Part shown: positions 8,378 through 15,967 of the stretch, one piece after another
Position numbering within the stretch: the first letter of the stretch is position 1
Layout: each line of letters begins with the position of its first letter
NCBI RefSeq assembly: GCF_014243395.1
Contig: NZ_JACLCP010000003.1
Coordinates: 401,546 to 465,545, forward strand
DNA: 64,000 bases
Origin: Winogradskyella flava
GTDB taxonomy: Bacteria; Bacteroidota; Bacteroidia; Flavobacteriales; Flavobacteriaceae
Direction: 5' to 3'
Made by a program: the position numbers and the translations under genes
The notes under the pieces: model-generated
What the model was told of the DNA's origin: nothing
The model's input: the letters and a program-made list of their open reading frames with translations, nothing else
Database searches by the model: none

Positions 8378-8887
8378 ATGAAGCAGGCAGATTTTGTAAG
8401 CTTAGTAATGCCATTTAAGGATAAGGTGTTTCGTTTAGCAAAACGTTTACTGGTTTCTCGAGAAGAAGCCGAAGATGCTACGCAAGAAATACTGTTGAAA
8501 TTATGGAGAAACAAAGAGAAGATAGGTGACTATAAAAATGTAGAAGCATTCTCAATGACGATGACAAAGAATTTCTGTTTAGATCGATTAAAATCGAGAC
8601 AGGCACAGAATTTGAAAATTGTTCATAGTAACTATACAGATAATAGTTCGTCATTGCAGAAACAGGTAGAAGCCAGAGATAGTATGGATTGGGTATCTCG
8701 AATTATGGAAGATTTGCCCGAACAACAAAAAATAATAGTGCAGTTAAGAGATATAGAGCAGTACGATTATGCTGAAATTGCAAAAATGCTAGATATGAAT
8801 GAAACAGCAGTAAGAGTAAATTTATCTAGAGCACGTAAAACAATAAGAGAAAAATTGACTAATACACATAGATATGGTATTAAATAA
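8378..8887 (+). CDS. RNA polymerase ECF-type sigma factor
   Basis: A 169-residue sigma-70 family protein with region 2 (FRLAKRLLVSREEAEDATQEILLKLW, residues 13-40, including the DATQE core-binding and -10 recognition stretch) and region 4 (LPEQQKIIVQLRDIEQYDYAEIAKMLDMNETAVRVNLSRARKTIREKL, residues 112-160, with the helix-turn-helix). No region 1 or 3, as in ECF factors. It is the first gene of a four-gene operon whose next frame overlaps by 14 bp, so the partner is translated together with it and probably controls it. Confidence 0.93.
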   Translation: MKQADFVSLVMPFKDKVFRLAKRLLVSREEAEDATQEILLKLWRNKEKIGDYKNVEAFSMTMTKNFCLDRLKSRQAQNLKIVHSNYTDNSSSLQKQVEARDSMDWVSRIMEDLPEQQKIIVQLRDIEQYDYAEIAKMLDMNETAVRVNLSRARKTIREKLTNTHRYGIK

Positions 8888-9368
8888 CGTAGAAAAACTA
8901 TTAGAAAAGTACGATAACGCTGAGACTTCGCTAAAAGAAGAAGCACAGTTACGTGTTTATTTTGAAAGTGATGATGTAGCACCGCACTTAGAGCATTATA
9001 AACCAATGTTCTTGTACTTTTCACAATCACAGCAAGAACAGTACACTAAAGACGTTCCATTAAAACCTAAGAGAACAAAATTGTATCAATGGATTTCTGT
9101 CGCAGCTGTAGCCGTTCTAATGCTTGGTTTTATTATTCCGACTGTTATTGGACCAACTCAAGAAGAATTGAAAAAACAAGAGTTAGCCATGGAAGCTTAC
9201 AACAAAACTATGGAAGCTTTTAAATTAGTATCGCTAGGAATTAATGAAGGCAAGCAACAACTTAATTCACTTGCTATGGTCTCTGATAATTTTAACCAAG
9301 GGATAGAAGAAGCAGGAAGATTAAGTGAATTTTCAAAAACAACGAACAAAATTTTTAAAAACAAGTAA
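8874..9368 (+). CDS. Single-pass membrane protein, putative anti-sigma factor
   Basis: A 164-residue protein: an N-terminal cytoplasmic part (1-72) with helix-rich VEKLLEKYDNAETSLKEEAQLRVYF, one membrane span at about 73-93 (WISVAAVAVLMLGFIIPTVI) and a helical outer part. No His-Cys-Cys zinc motif. Size, topology and the 14-bp overlap with the sigma gene fit an anti-sigma factor, but this is inference from position; I do not recognise a named domain with certainty. Confidence 0.7.
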   Translation: MVLNNVEKLLEKYDNAETSLKEEAQLRVYFESDDVAPHLEHYKPMFLYFSQSQQEQYTKDVPLKPKRTKLYQWISVAAVAVLMLGFIIPTVIGPTQEELKKQELAMEAYNKTMEAFKLVSLGINEGKQQLNSLAMVSDNFNQGIEEAGRLSEFSKTTNKIFKNK

Positions 9369-9388
9369 CACACAAAAATTAAGAAATC

Positions 9389-9961
9389 ATGAAAAAAGTA
9401 ATTGTAATAATCGCACTAGTATTGGCACCTATGTTGTCTGGAGCTCAAAGTATTTTTGACAAATACGAAGATATGCCAGAAGTAGCCTCTGTTATCGTAA
9501 ATCAGAAAATGTTTAGTATGATCGCTACTATTGATGTTGATATGGATGATCCAGAAGCGCAGCAATATATGGATATGGTAAAAAAGATTACAGGTCTTAA
9601 AGTATTTACAACTGGAGATGAAAAAATATCCGCAGATATGAAAGCTACGGTAACAAAATATCTTAGATCTTCTGATCTTGAAGAGTTAATGAGAATTAAA
9701 GATGGTGAGCAAACTGTAAAGTTCTATGTAAAAGAAGGTAAGGATGAAAACCACGTAAAAGAATTACTAATGTACGTTAGTGGTTTAAAAGAACTTACTG
9801 AAGGACAGAATATTGAAATTAATGGAAAGAAGCGTGAGATAGAAACGGTTTTATTAAGTCTAACAGGTGATATTGATTTAAGACAAGTATCTAAAATCAC
9901 AAATCAAATGGATATTCCAGGTGGTGAGCAGTTAAAGAAAGCGGGAGAAAAGAAAAACTAA
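9389..9961 (+). CDS. DUF4252 domain exported protein
   Basis: A 190-residue protein with a signal peptide cut after SGAQ (residue 20), then a compact alpha/beta domain (FDKYEDMPEVASVIVNQKMFSMIATID). The FDKYED and VTVNQKMF-like pattern is what I know from DUF4252 proteins of Bacteroidota; their function is unknown. It is third in the ECF sigma operon, 20 bp after the putative anti-sigma gene, and is probably a target of that sigma factor. No catalytic motif is visible. Confidence 0.75.
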   Translation: MKKVIVIIALVLAPMLSGAQSIFDKYEDMPEVASVIVNQKMFSMIATIDVDMDDPEAQQYMDMVKKITGLKVFTTGDEKISADMKATVTKYLRSSDLEELMRIKDGEQTVKFYVKEGKDENHVKELLMYVSGLKELTEGQNIEINGKKREIETVLLSLTGDIDLRQVSKITNQMDIPGGEQLKKAGEKKN

Positions 9962-9977
9962 TACTATAATGAAATGA

Positions 9978-10016
9978 GCCTATAACTATCTTGATATCAA
10001 ATAAGATATTTATAGG
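9978..10016 (+). other. Strong stem-loop between the two DUF4252 genes
   Basis: Arms 9978-9992 and 10002-10016 pair over 15 bp with one mismatch (GCCTATAA...TTATAGGC), loop of 9 nt. No T-run follows, so it is not a standard terminator; it may set mRNA stability or the ratio of the two products. Confidence 0.6.
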
Positions 10017-10057
10017 CGAATTCCATCTGACCATTAAAAAAAAATAAAAGTAAACAG

Positions 10058-10603
10058 ATGAAACAGTCAATCAAAAAATCAGTTATGATGTTGCTTTTGG
10101 TTGTTGCTTTTACAAGCTGCAACCAAGGGCCAACATTGCAAACCTACTTTGTAGATAATGAACTAAAGCCAGGTTTTATATCTGGAGATATACCAGCTAG
10201 TTTTATAGATGTCGAAAAAGTAGAACTAACAGATGAACAGCAAGAAGCATATGAGTCTGTAGACAAACTCAATGTCTTGGCTTTTACGCTTGGAGAAGAA
10301 AATAAGGAAGAATACAAGTTAGAACTTGATAAAGTCAAAGCTATTTTAAAGGATTCAAAATATCAAGAGCTGATGCGAGGAGGCAATACTGCCGATGGTA
10401 AATTTATGGTGAAGTTTATAGGTGATGTAGAGAATATCGATGAACTTATTATTTTTGGCAATGCAAATGATAAAGGTTTTGTGGTTGCGAGGGTACTAGG
10501 AGATGATATGAATGCAGGAAAGTTAATGTCTTTGCAATCTGTATTAAAGGACGTTAATTTTGATGACACTAACCTTAATGGGCTAAAAGATTTTTTTAAA
10601 TAA
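10058..10603 (+). CDS. DUF4252 domain lipoprotein
   Basis: A 181-residue lipoprotein (MKQSIKKSVMMLLLVVAFTSC, Cys21) with a DUF4252-like core: LQTYFVDNELKPGFISGDIPASFI, then a late strand-turn segment IDELIIFGNANDKGFVVARVLG. It is the fourth gene of the ECF sigma operon, after a 96-bp gap holding a strong hairpin. Two DUF4252 paralogues, one soluble and one lipid-anchored, recur next to sigma/anti-sigma genes in flavobacteria as far as I recall. Their biochemical role is not known. Confidence 0.75.
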   Translation: MKQSIKKSVMMLLLVVAFTSCNQGPTLQTYFVDNELKPGFISGDIPASFIDVEKVELTDEQQEAYESVDKLNVLAFTLGEENKEEYKLELDKVKAILKDSKYQELMRGGNTADGKFMVKFIGDVENIDELIIFGNANDKGFVVARVLGDDMNAGKLMSLQSVLKDVNFDDTNLNGLKDFFK

Positions 10604-10629
10604 AAAACTGACAATATTTATTTAAAATG

Positions 10630-10857
10630 TTAATGCGAATCGTCTTGAAGTTTATCTTCAGGACGATTTTTTTTAGTGTCATTTTTTATGCCATAGACAA
10701 TAGCGGCACTAAATAAAATACCAAAACCAATGAGCAGTAGGGCTTTAACGATGAAATAATCTAAAATTTCCAATAATCCTGAAACAAATAAACCTATGGT
10801 CACCGCAGCAGTTAAAATGAGTGCCATGTAATTTCTATTTAAGGGAAATAGCTTCAT
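10630..10857 (-). CDS. Small two-helix membrane protein of unknown function
   Basis: A 75-residue protein with two membrane spans (about 10-30 and 36-58) and a polar, charged C-terminus (KKNRPEDKLQDDSH). Its ATG overlaps the purB stop codon as ATGA, so it is translated with purB. The last 12 codons overlap the terminator of the convergent sigma operon. I do not recognise the family; small hydrophobic proteins of this kind are common companions in flavobacterial operons. A role in purine synthesis is not implied. Confidence 0.65.
   Translation of the reverse strand: MKLFPLNRNYMALILTAAVTIGLFVSGLLEILDYFIVKALLLIGFGILFSAAIVYGIKNDTKKNRPEDKLQDDSH
10638..10674 (+). terminator. Intrinsic terminator of the ECF sigma operon
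   Basis: AATCGTCTTGAAG, loop TTTAT, CTTCAGGACGATT then eight T. The 13-bp stem (one G-U) lies inside the 3' end of the small minus-strand gene, so one sequence serves both as terminator and as coding DNA. Confidence 0.88.
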
Positions 10858-12197
10858 ATACCAGTATAATTGCTCGGAGAAATGGCTTTCAGTTCGGCCT
10901 TGATAATCTCAGAGATCTCTAAGGTATCAATAAAATTAGAAATTGAGGTTTCTGTAATGGCTTCATTGGTGCGTGTTAATCCTTTTAAAGCTTCATAGGG
11001 ATTGGGATAACCTTCACGTCTCAATATGGTCTGAATAGCTTCAGCAACTACCGCCCAATTATTTTCTAGATCTTCCTTAAACTTGGATTCATTCAGAAGT
11101 AGTTTGCCCAAACCTTTTAAAGTGGATCTAAAGCCAATGATTGTATGTCCAAATGGTACACCAACATTTCTTAAGACGGTACTATCTGTAAGATCGCGTT
11201 GTAATCTTGAAATCGGTAGTTTGGCGGCCAAGTGCTCAAAAATAGCATTGGCAATTCCTAAGTTACCTTCACTATTTTCAAAATCTATTGGATTAACTTT
11301 ATGTGGCATCGCAGAACTACCAACTTCTCCTTTTTTAATTTTTTGCTTAAAATAATCCATAGAGACGTACGTCCAAATGTCTCTATCTAAGTCTATAATA
11401 ATGGTATTGATACGTTTTAAGCCATCAAATAGTGCAGCAGCATGATCGTAGTGCTCAATCTGTGTTGTTGGGAAAGAATGTTGCAAGCCTAAAGTTTCTT
11501 GTACAAATGTCGTTCCGAACGCTTTCCAATCAATATTTGGATAAGCTACTTTATGTGCATTAAAATTTCCTGTAGCGCCACCAAATTTAGCTGCACTTGG
11601 TACATCATTTAATAAGTTGAACTGCTCTTTTAATCGTACTGCAAAAACTGAGATTTCCTTTCCAAGTCGAGTAGGCGACGCAGGCTGTCCATGTGTTCTT
11701 GCCAACATTGGTATCGTTTCCCACTCTTTGGCTAAATATTCAATTTTTTCTAGTAGCGCGAAATATTCAGGCACATAAACATCGTTCATGGCATCCTTTA
11801 TACTTAGTGGAATAGCAGTGTTATTGATGTCTTGAGAGGTTAAACCAAAATGTATAAATTCTTTGCGGTCTGATAAGCCTAAAGCATCAAATTTTTCTTT
11901 AATAAAATACTCAACTGCTTTTACATCATGATTAGTGATTTTTTCAATCTCTTTAATCGCAGCAGCATCAATTGGAGTAAAGTTTTTATAAATAGCTCTT
12001 AAATCTTCAAAGATTGAACTAGTTACAGACTCTAATTGTGGCAGTGGTAATTCACAAAGTGCGATAAAATATTCAATCTCTACCAAAACTCGATATTTAA
12101 TCAATGCTTCTTCTGAGAAATAGTTGGCTAAAGATGCTACTTTAGATCTATATCTACCATCTATTGGTGAAATTGCGTTAAGCTGTGAAAGTCCCAT
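10854..12197 (-). CDS. purB: Adenylosuccinate lyase
   Basis: A 447-residue enzyme of the fumarase/aspartase superfamily, acting twice in purine synthesis (SAICAR to AICAR, adenylosuccinate to AMP). It begins LNAISPIDGRYRSKV, typical of the long E. coli-like PurB class. Visible signatures are TSQDINNTA (substrate-binding region 1), RTHGQPASPTRLGKE (catalytic His region) and GSSAMPHKVNPIDFENSEGNLG (the mobile signature loop with catalytic Ser). Length is normal. A TATCTTTG promoter element lies at 12220-12227. Confidence 0.97.
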   Translation of the reverse strand: MGLSQLNAISPIDGRYRSKVASLANYFSEEALIKYRVLVEIEYFIALCELPLPQLESVTSSIFEDLRAIYKNFTPIDAAAIKEIEKITNHDVKAVEYFIKEKFDALGLSDRKEFIHFGLTSQDINNTAIPLSIKDAMNDVYVPEYFALLEKIEYLAKEWETIPMLARTHGQPASPTRLGKEISVFAVRLKEQFNLLNDVPSAAKFGGATGNFNAHKVAYPNIDWKAFGTTFVQETLGLQHSFPTTQIEHYDHAAALFDGLKRINTIIIDLDRDIWTYVSMDYFKQKIKKGEVGSSAMPHKVNPIDFENSEGNLGIANAIFEHLAAKLPISRLQRDLTDSTVLRNVGVPFGHTIIGFRSTLKGLGKLLLNESKFKEDLENNWAVVAEAIQTILRREGYPNPYEALKGLTRTNEAITETSISNFIDTLEISEIIKAELKAISPSNYTGI

Positions 12198-12219
12198 TTG
12201 CTCTAAAATTTTGAAGCAT

Positions 12220-12227
12220 CAAAGATA
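12220..12227 (-). promoter_or_regulatory. Probable promoter -7 element of purB
   Basis: TATCTTTG on the minus strand, 22 bp before the purB ATG; no clear -33 box. Confidence 0.45.
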
Positions 12228-12297
12228 AGTAAGTTAGTTAGAAGTACGAAGTTAGCCGATAGAAGTTTTCAACCTTTAATGAACTAAATTCCTTTTG

Positions 12298-12864
12298 CTA
12301 TTTTGGTTTTATTTTTCTTAATATATGTCTAGCTCTCGCTTTAAAACCGGAGCTTTGCATTTGGAAATCGCGTTCCAAAATTATAGCCAATTCAGGATGA
12401 ATCCAATCGTACTCTAAGCCAAGTAAGTAAAGGGAATTCATGGAGTAAGCCTTAGGTGCAATTTTTTCGTCATTAATCATCCAATCGAAACAGGCTTCAA
12501 CGATTTTTTCTTTATGATTTTCTGTCAGATATTTCTTTATGTTATTATCTGTTTTGGAATAGTATGTGGTTATTAAATATTCACAAATTTTTGCCACCGG
12601 TCGCACTGCAGAATCTTGATGCACTCTCGATATATTCAGTGTAAAAATGTCTAAATGAGGAATAATGGCTTCTAGCTTTTCGCTACACATAAATTCAAAA
12701 ACCCAAGCGGCTCTGCAGGAAATTTTATTATCTACTTCAAAGAGAATTTCTAAAAGTGGTACTACCAATTCAGGATTGTCAATAATTAGGTTGGCATAGA
12801 ACAAACGTTTTTCACGCGAATGATTCACATAATTTAATTCCTCGTAAAGTTCGTCTTTTTTCAA
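12298..12864 (-). CDS. Conserved all-helical (HEAT-like) protein
   Basis: A 188-residue soluble protein with no signal peptide, built of amphipathic helices in HEAT-like pairs (for example VVPLLEILFEVDNKISCRAAWVFEFMC and IIPHLDIFTLNISRVHQDSAVRPVAKICEYLI). It ends in a basic stretch ARHILRKIKPK. In flavobacterial genomes similar proteins next to purB are sometimes labelled adenylosuccinate lyase, but none of the lyase signatures is present, so that name looks transferred from the neighbour. It is upstream of purB on the same strand (100-bp gap). Function unknown. Confidence 0.7.
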   Translation of the reverse strand: MKKDELYEELNYVNHSREKRLFYANLIIDNPELVVPLLEILFEVDNKISCRAAWVFEFMCSEKLEAIIPHLDIFTLNISRVHQDSAVRPVAKICEYLITTYYSKTDNNIKKYLTENHKEKIVEACFDWMINDEKIAPKAYSMNSLYLLGLEYDWIHPELAIILERDFQMQSSGFKARARHILRKIKPK

Positions 12865-12905
12865 AAGGTTTGTTAATTTAACAGTTCTAAAATAGCCAAA
12901 ATAAC

Positions 12906-13385
12906 ATGATAAAAAAACTCCTCAAAAATGCATTTTCAGTAATTCTCATTGTGTTTGTGTTAGCGCAGTTCTTTGGTCCTGAAAAAAATGATGGTGATTT
13001 GACGACAATTGAAGGGTTTATGGCGGATACTAATCCACCTGAGGATGTGAAACTAATTCTCAAGAATGCCTGTTTAGATTGTCACAGTGATCATACGCGT
13101 TATCCGTGGTATAATAGTATCACTCCAGTTAATTATTGGCTTGCCGATCATATAAGACATGGTAAAGGGGATTTTAATGTTTCCAAATGGAATGATTATT
13201 CAGATCGAAAGAAAGATCATAAATTGGAGGAATTAGCAGAAGAAGTTCAAGGCAGGCACATGCCTTTACCAAGTTATTCTTGGACGCATAGTGACGCTAA
13301 GTTAACAGATACCCAAATTGAATCTATTACGGCATGGATTAAAATAGCTAGGTTAAAGTATGCCTTTATAAAAGATCCGGAGTAG
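12906..13385 (+). CDS. Haem-binding domain protein (single CxxCH)
   Basis: A 159-residue protein with an N-terminal membrane anchor (LLKNAFSVILIVFVLAQFF) and one c-type haem motif, CLDCH, in NACLDCHSDHTRYPWYNSITPVNYWL near residues 52-80. A distal Met is offered by GRHMPLPSY. This is the layout of the Haem_bd domain proteins of Bacteroidota, thought to be periplasmic redox or sensing proteins. It is divergent from the helical-repeat gene with a 41-bp gap. Its electron partner is not evident nearby. Confidence 0.85.
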   Translation: MIKKLLKNAFSVILIVFVLAQFFGPEKNDGDLTTIEGFMADTNPPEDVKLILKNACLDCHSDHTRYPWYNSITPVNYWLADHIRHGKGDFNVSKWNDYSDRKKDHKLEELAEEVQGRHMPLPSYSWTHSDAKLTDTQIESITAWIKIARLKYAFIKDPE

Positions 13386-13488
13386 ACATCTTTTGTAGTT
13401 TCTAAGTTTCAATTTTAAGAAAAAAGCTTACTGTTAAAATATTATTTAGAATTTTTCTAAATAATTTTTATTTCCAAGGTTTCGTATG

Positions 13489-13496
13489 TAGTTTTG
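13489..13496 (+). promoter_or_regulatory. Promoter -7 element upstream of the membrane protein/HhH operon
   Basis: TAGTTTTG is an exact TAnnTTTG match. It would start transcription near 13500, which places an alternative upstream TTG start (13494) before the mRNA begins. Confidence 0.5.
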
Positions 13497-13532
13497 CACT
13501 GTCAAATTAAGATTAATAGATACGTCAATCAT

Positions 13533-13940
13533 TTGAGTTTAAAGAGAGTTATTATTTTGGCTTTTGTAATTATGATGGCAGGTACAGTTTTAGACTTGTA
13601 TCTACTAAGTCATTATGAAAGTATTTTACAACTTATTCCGATACTCTGTATAAGTGTAATGATGTTGATCGTACTCCTTTTAATTTTTCTAAGAACAAGA
13701 TTATTAAAGAATATTTTTAAGCTAATCTTGATAATAGCTGCATTAAGTGGTTTTTACGGCTTCTATTTACATTTAAATTCAAATTTTGAGTTTGAATTCG
13801 AAATGACACCAACAGCCAGTAATTGGGATTTGTTTATAGAAAGTTTATCAGGTGCTCTACCAACTTTAGCACCATTTAGTATGATAGTTTTGGCATTAAT
13901 CGGATATTCATATTTAATCCTTATAAATCAAAAACAATGA
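13533..13940 (+). CDS. Four-helix membrane protein of unknown function
   Basis: About 135 residues from a TTG at 13533 (LSLKRVIILAFVIMMAG). The frame extends upstream to a TTG at 13494, but that codon is part of a TAnnTTTG promoter element, so I do not use it; an ATG at 13572 is a third choice but would cut the first helix. Four membrane spans (about 6-27, 32-56, 60-80, 110-130). The stop TGA overlaps the ATG of the next gene (ATGA), so the two are translationally coupled. I do not recognise the family; it may anchor or assist the HhH lipoprotein that follows. Confidence 0.65.
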   Translation: MSLKRVIILAFVIMMAGTVLDLYLLSHYESILQLIPILCISVMMLIVLLLIFLRTRLLKNIFKLILIIAALSGFYGFYLHLNSNFEFEFEMTPTASNWDLFIESLSGALPTLAPFSMIVLALIGYSYLILINQKQ

Positions 13941-14623
13941 AAAGTATATTTAAGTTATTAGTCCTATGTATTTTGTTATTAACAGTTGGGTCTTGCAAAA
14001 ATGAAAAAGAAGAAAAGCAAGAAGCGACAGAAGTAATTGAAACGAAAGCGGAAGTAGAGAATATTACTGTTGAAACAAAAATTAGTAAAGTTCTTAATGC
14101 GAACTTGGCTACTGAGGCTGATTTAACCGCACTTGGATTATCTGCTGAAATCGTTGCACAAATTCTTTCTAAACGACCGTTTCTTAGTATGAATGATTTA
14201 GATGCTTTACTTACTGATACGAATAAAGAAGAACTTTATAAAACCCTTTTTGTTCCATTTAATTTAAATACAACTGCAGAGGCTGATTTTAAAATGATTC
14301 CTGGTGTTGGTGATAAAATGGCTCATGAATTTGAAGAGTATAGACCTTATGTAAGCGTTAAACAGTTTAAAAGAGAAATAGGTAAATATGTTGATGAAGA
14401 TGAAGTAGAGCGTTACCTAAATTATGTATTTGTGCCAGTAGAATTAAATACAGCATCAGAAGAAGACATCAAATCATTACCTGGTGTTGGTAAAAAAATG
14501 ACACACGAGTTTGAAGAGTATAGACCGTATAAAAGTATGGAACAGTTCAGAAAAGAGATTGGTAAATATGTAGATGATAAAGAGCTTAAGCGCTTAGAAC
14601 GTTTGGTTTATTTAAAGAAGTAA
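13937..14623 (+). CDS. Lipoprotein with helix-hairpin-helix (ComEA-like) repeats
   Basis: A 228-residue exported lipoprotein (signal MKSIFKLLVLCILLLTVGSC, Cys20), an acidic linker to residue 45, then three helix-hairpin-helix units. Unit 1 (about 52-110) is diverged. Units 2 and 3 (about 111-167 and 168-225) are close copies: LNT-AEADFKMIPGVGDKMA and LNTASEEDIKSLPGVGKKMT, each followed by HEFEEYRPY and a FRKEIGKYVDD-type helix. HhH domains usually bind DNA backbone; ComEA uses one outside the membrane for DNA uptake. A DNA-binding or DNA-uptake role is inference; it is translationally coupled to the membrane protein before it. Confidence 0.85.
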   Translation: MKSIFKLLVLCILLLTVGSCKNEKEEKQEATEVIETKAEVENITVETKISKVLNANLATEADLTALGLSAEIVAQILSKRPFLSMNDLDALLTDTNKEELYKTLFVPFNLNTTAEADFKMIPGVGDKMAHEFEEYRPYVSVKQFKREIGKYVDEDEVERYLNYVFVPVELNTASEEDIKSLPGVGKKMTHEFEEYRPYKSMEQFRKEIGKYVDDKELKRLERLVYLKK

Positions 14624-14680
14624 TAAACATGTACTCTATATATTTTATAGACAGTTTTAAATTTCTATTTAAAGGTTGTT

Positions 14681-15916
14681 ATGTCTAGTAACAACCTTTT
14701 GATTATAGGTTTTGTTTGGCCAGAACCCAAAAGTTCTGCTGCAGGTAGTAGAATCCTGCAGCTTATAGAGCAATTTCAAAATCAAGGCTATGACATTACT
14801 TTTGCTTGTGCAGCTAAGACCTCTAAAAATACTTTTGATTTAGAGCGAATAAATGTAAATACGCGCACAATTGAATTAAATAATAGTTCGTTTGATGACT
14901 TTATTTCAGATTTAAATCCAGATGTGGTTTTATTTGATCGCTTTATGATCGAAGAACAATATGGTTGGCGTGTCGCAGAGCAATGTCCCGAAGCCTTAAG
15001 GATTTTAGATACCGAAGATTTTCACGGTTTACGAAAAGCAAGGGAATTGGCCTTAAAAGAAAATTCTGAAATTACTATTGAGCATTTACAAAATGATACC
15101 ACTAAACGCGAAGTTTCAAGTATCTACCGTTGTGATTTAAGTTTGGTAATTTCTGAAACCGAAATGAAGATGCTAACCAAGCAGTTTAAAATTGATCATA
15201 GTTTACTGTACTACCTACCATTCTTATTAGATTCTATATCTGATGATGAGATTGATAAATTACCAATTTTTAAAGAGCGACAGCATTTCATTACTATTGG
15301 TAATTTTTTGCATCCACCAAATTATGACGCGGTTTTGCACTTAAAGAAAAGTATTTGGCCTTTAATCCGACAGCAATTACCAAAAGCAGAATTGCATATT
15401 TATGGAGCTTATGAATCCCATAAAGTAACTCAATTACATAATAAAAAAGAGGGTTTTTTAATCAAGGGTTTTGCTGAAGATGTTAATACAGTAATGCAAA
15501 ACGCTAGAGTATGTCTAGCACCTTTGCGTTTTGGAGCGGGACTTAAAGGTAAACTTATAGATGCCATGAAGTACGGAACACCTTGTGTAATGTCGAATAT
15601 TGCTTCAGAAGGGATGTTTGGAAAATTAGAATCAAACGGATTTATAGAAGATAATCCTGAAAATTTTAACCAAAAAGCGGTGGAGTTATATACTAATCAT
15701 GATATCTGGCAAAAGAAGCAAGACCATGGTTTTAAAGTTTTAAATCAACGTTTTAATAAATCAGCTTTTGATACTGATTTTGCTTCAAGAATAGCGGAAT
15801 TAAAAACAGATTTGAAAACACATCGTCAAAACAACTTTATTGGTAATGTGTTACAACACCAAACGCTACAAAGTACCAAGTATTTAAGCAAGTGGATAGA
15901 GGAGAAGAACAAATAG
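14681..15916 (+). CDS. GT-B fold glycosyltransferase (family 4-like)
   Basis: A 411-residue cytoplasmic glycosyltransferase. N-terminal Rossmann half starts with LLIIGFVWPEPKSSAAGSRI; C-terminal half holds FITIGNFLHPPNYDAVLHL, then GFAEDVNTVMQNARVCLAPLRFGAGLKGKLIDAMKYG with the GAGLKGK and following Glu region that binds the nucleotide sugar. Acceptor and sugar are unknown. It stands alone after the HhH gene and is not in a polysaccharide cluster. Confidence 0.87.
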   Translation: MSSNNLLIIGFVWPEPKSSAAGSRILQLIEQFQNQGYDITFACAAKTSKNTFDLERINVNTRTIELNNSSFDDFISDLNPDVVLFDRFMIEEQYGWRVAEQCPEALRILDTEDFHGLRKARELALKENSEITIEHLQNDTTKREVSSIYRCDLSLVISETEMKMLTKQFKIDHSLLYYLPFLLDSISDDEIDKLPIFKERQHFITIGNFLHPPNYDAVLHLKKSIWPLIRQQLPKAELHIYGAYESHKVTQLHNKKEGFLIKGFAEDVNTVMQNARVCLAPLRFGAGLKGKLIDAMKYGTPCVMSNIASEGMFGKLESNGFIEDNPENFNQKAVELYTNHDIWQKKQDHGFKVLNQRFNKSAFDTDFASRIAELKTDLKTHRQNNFIGNVLQHQTLQSTKYLSKWIEEKNK

Positions 15917-15967
15917 CTTTAAACAAGTGTAAAGACTATTTTATAGTTATGCAAGCGCCAGTTTCAC

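Noticed and set aside
8221..8514. 97-codon minus-strand frame across the sigma gene start
   Set aside because: Overlaps the ECF promoter and the conserved sigma region 2; no coding signature.
12298..12864. Calling this gene an adenylosuccinate lyase
   Set aside because: None of the lyase signature motifs is present; the name appears to come from the neighbouring purB.
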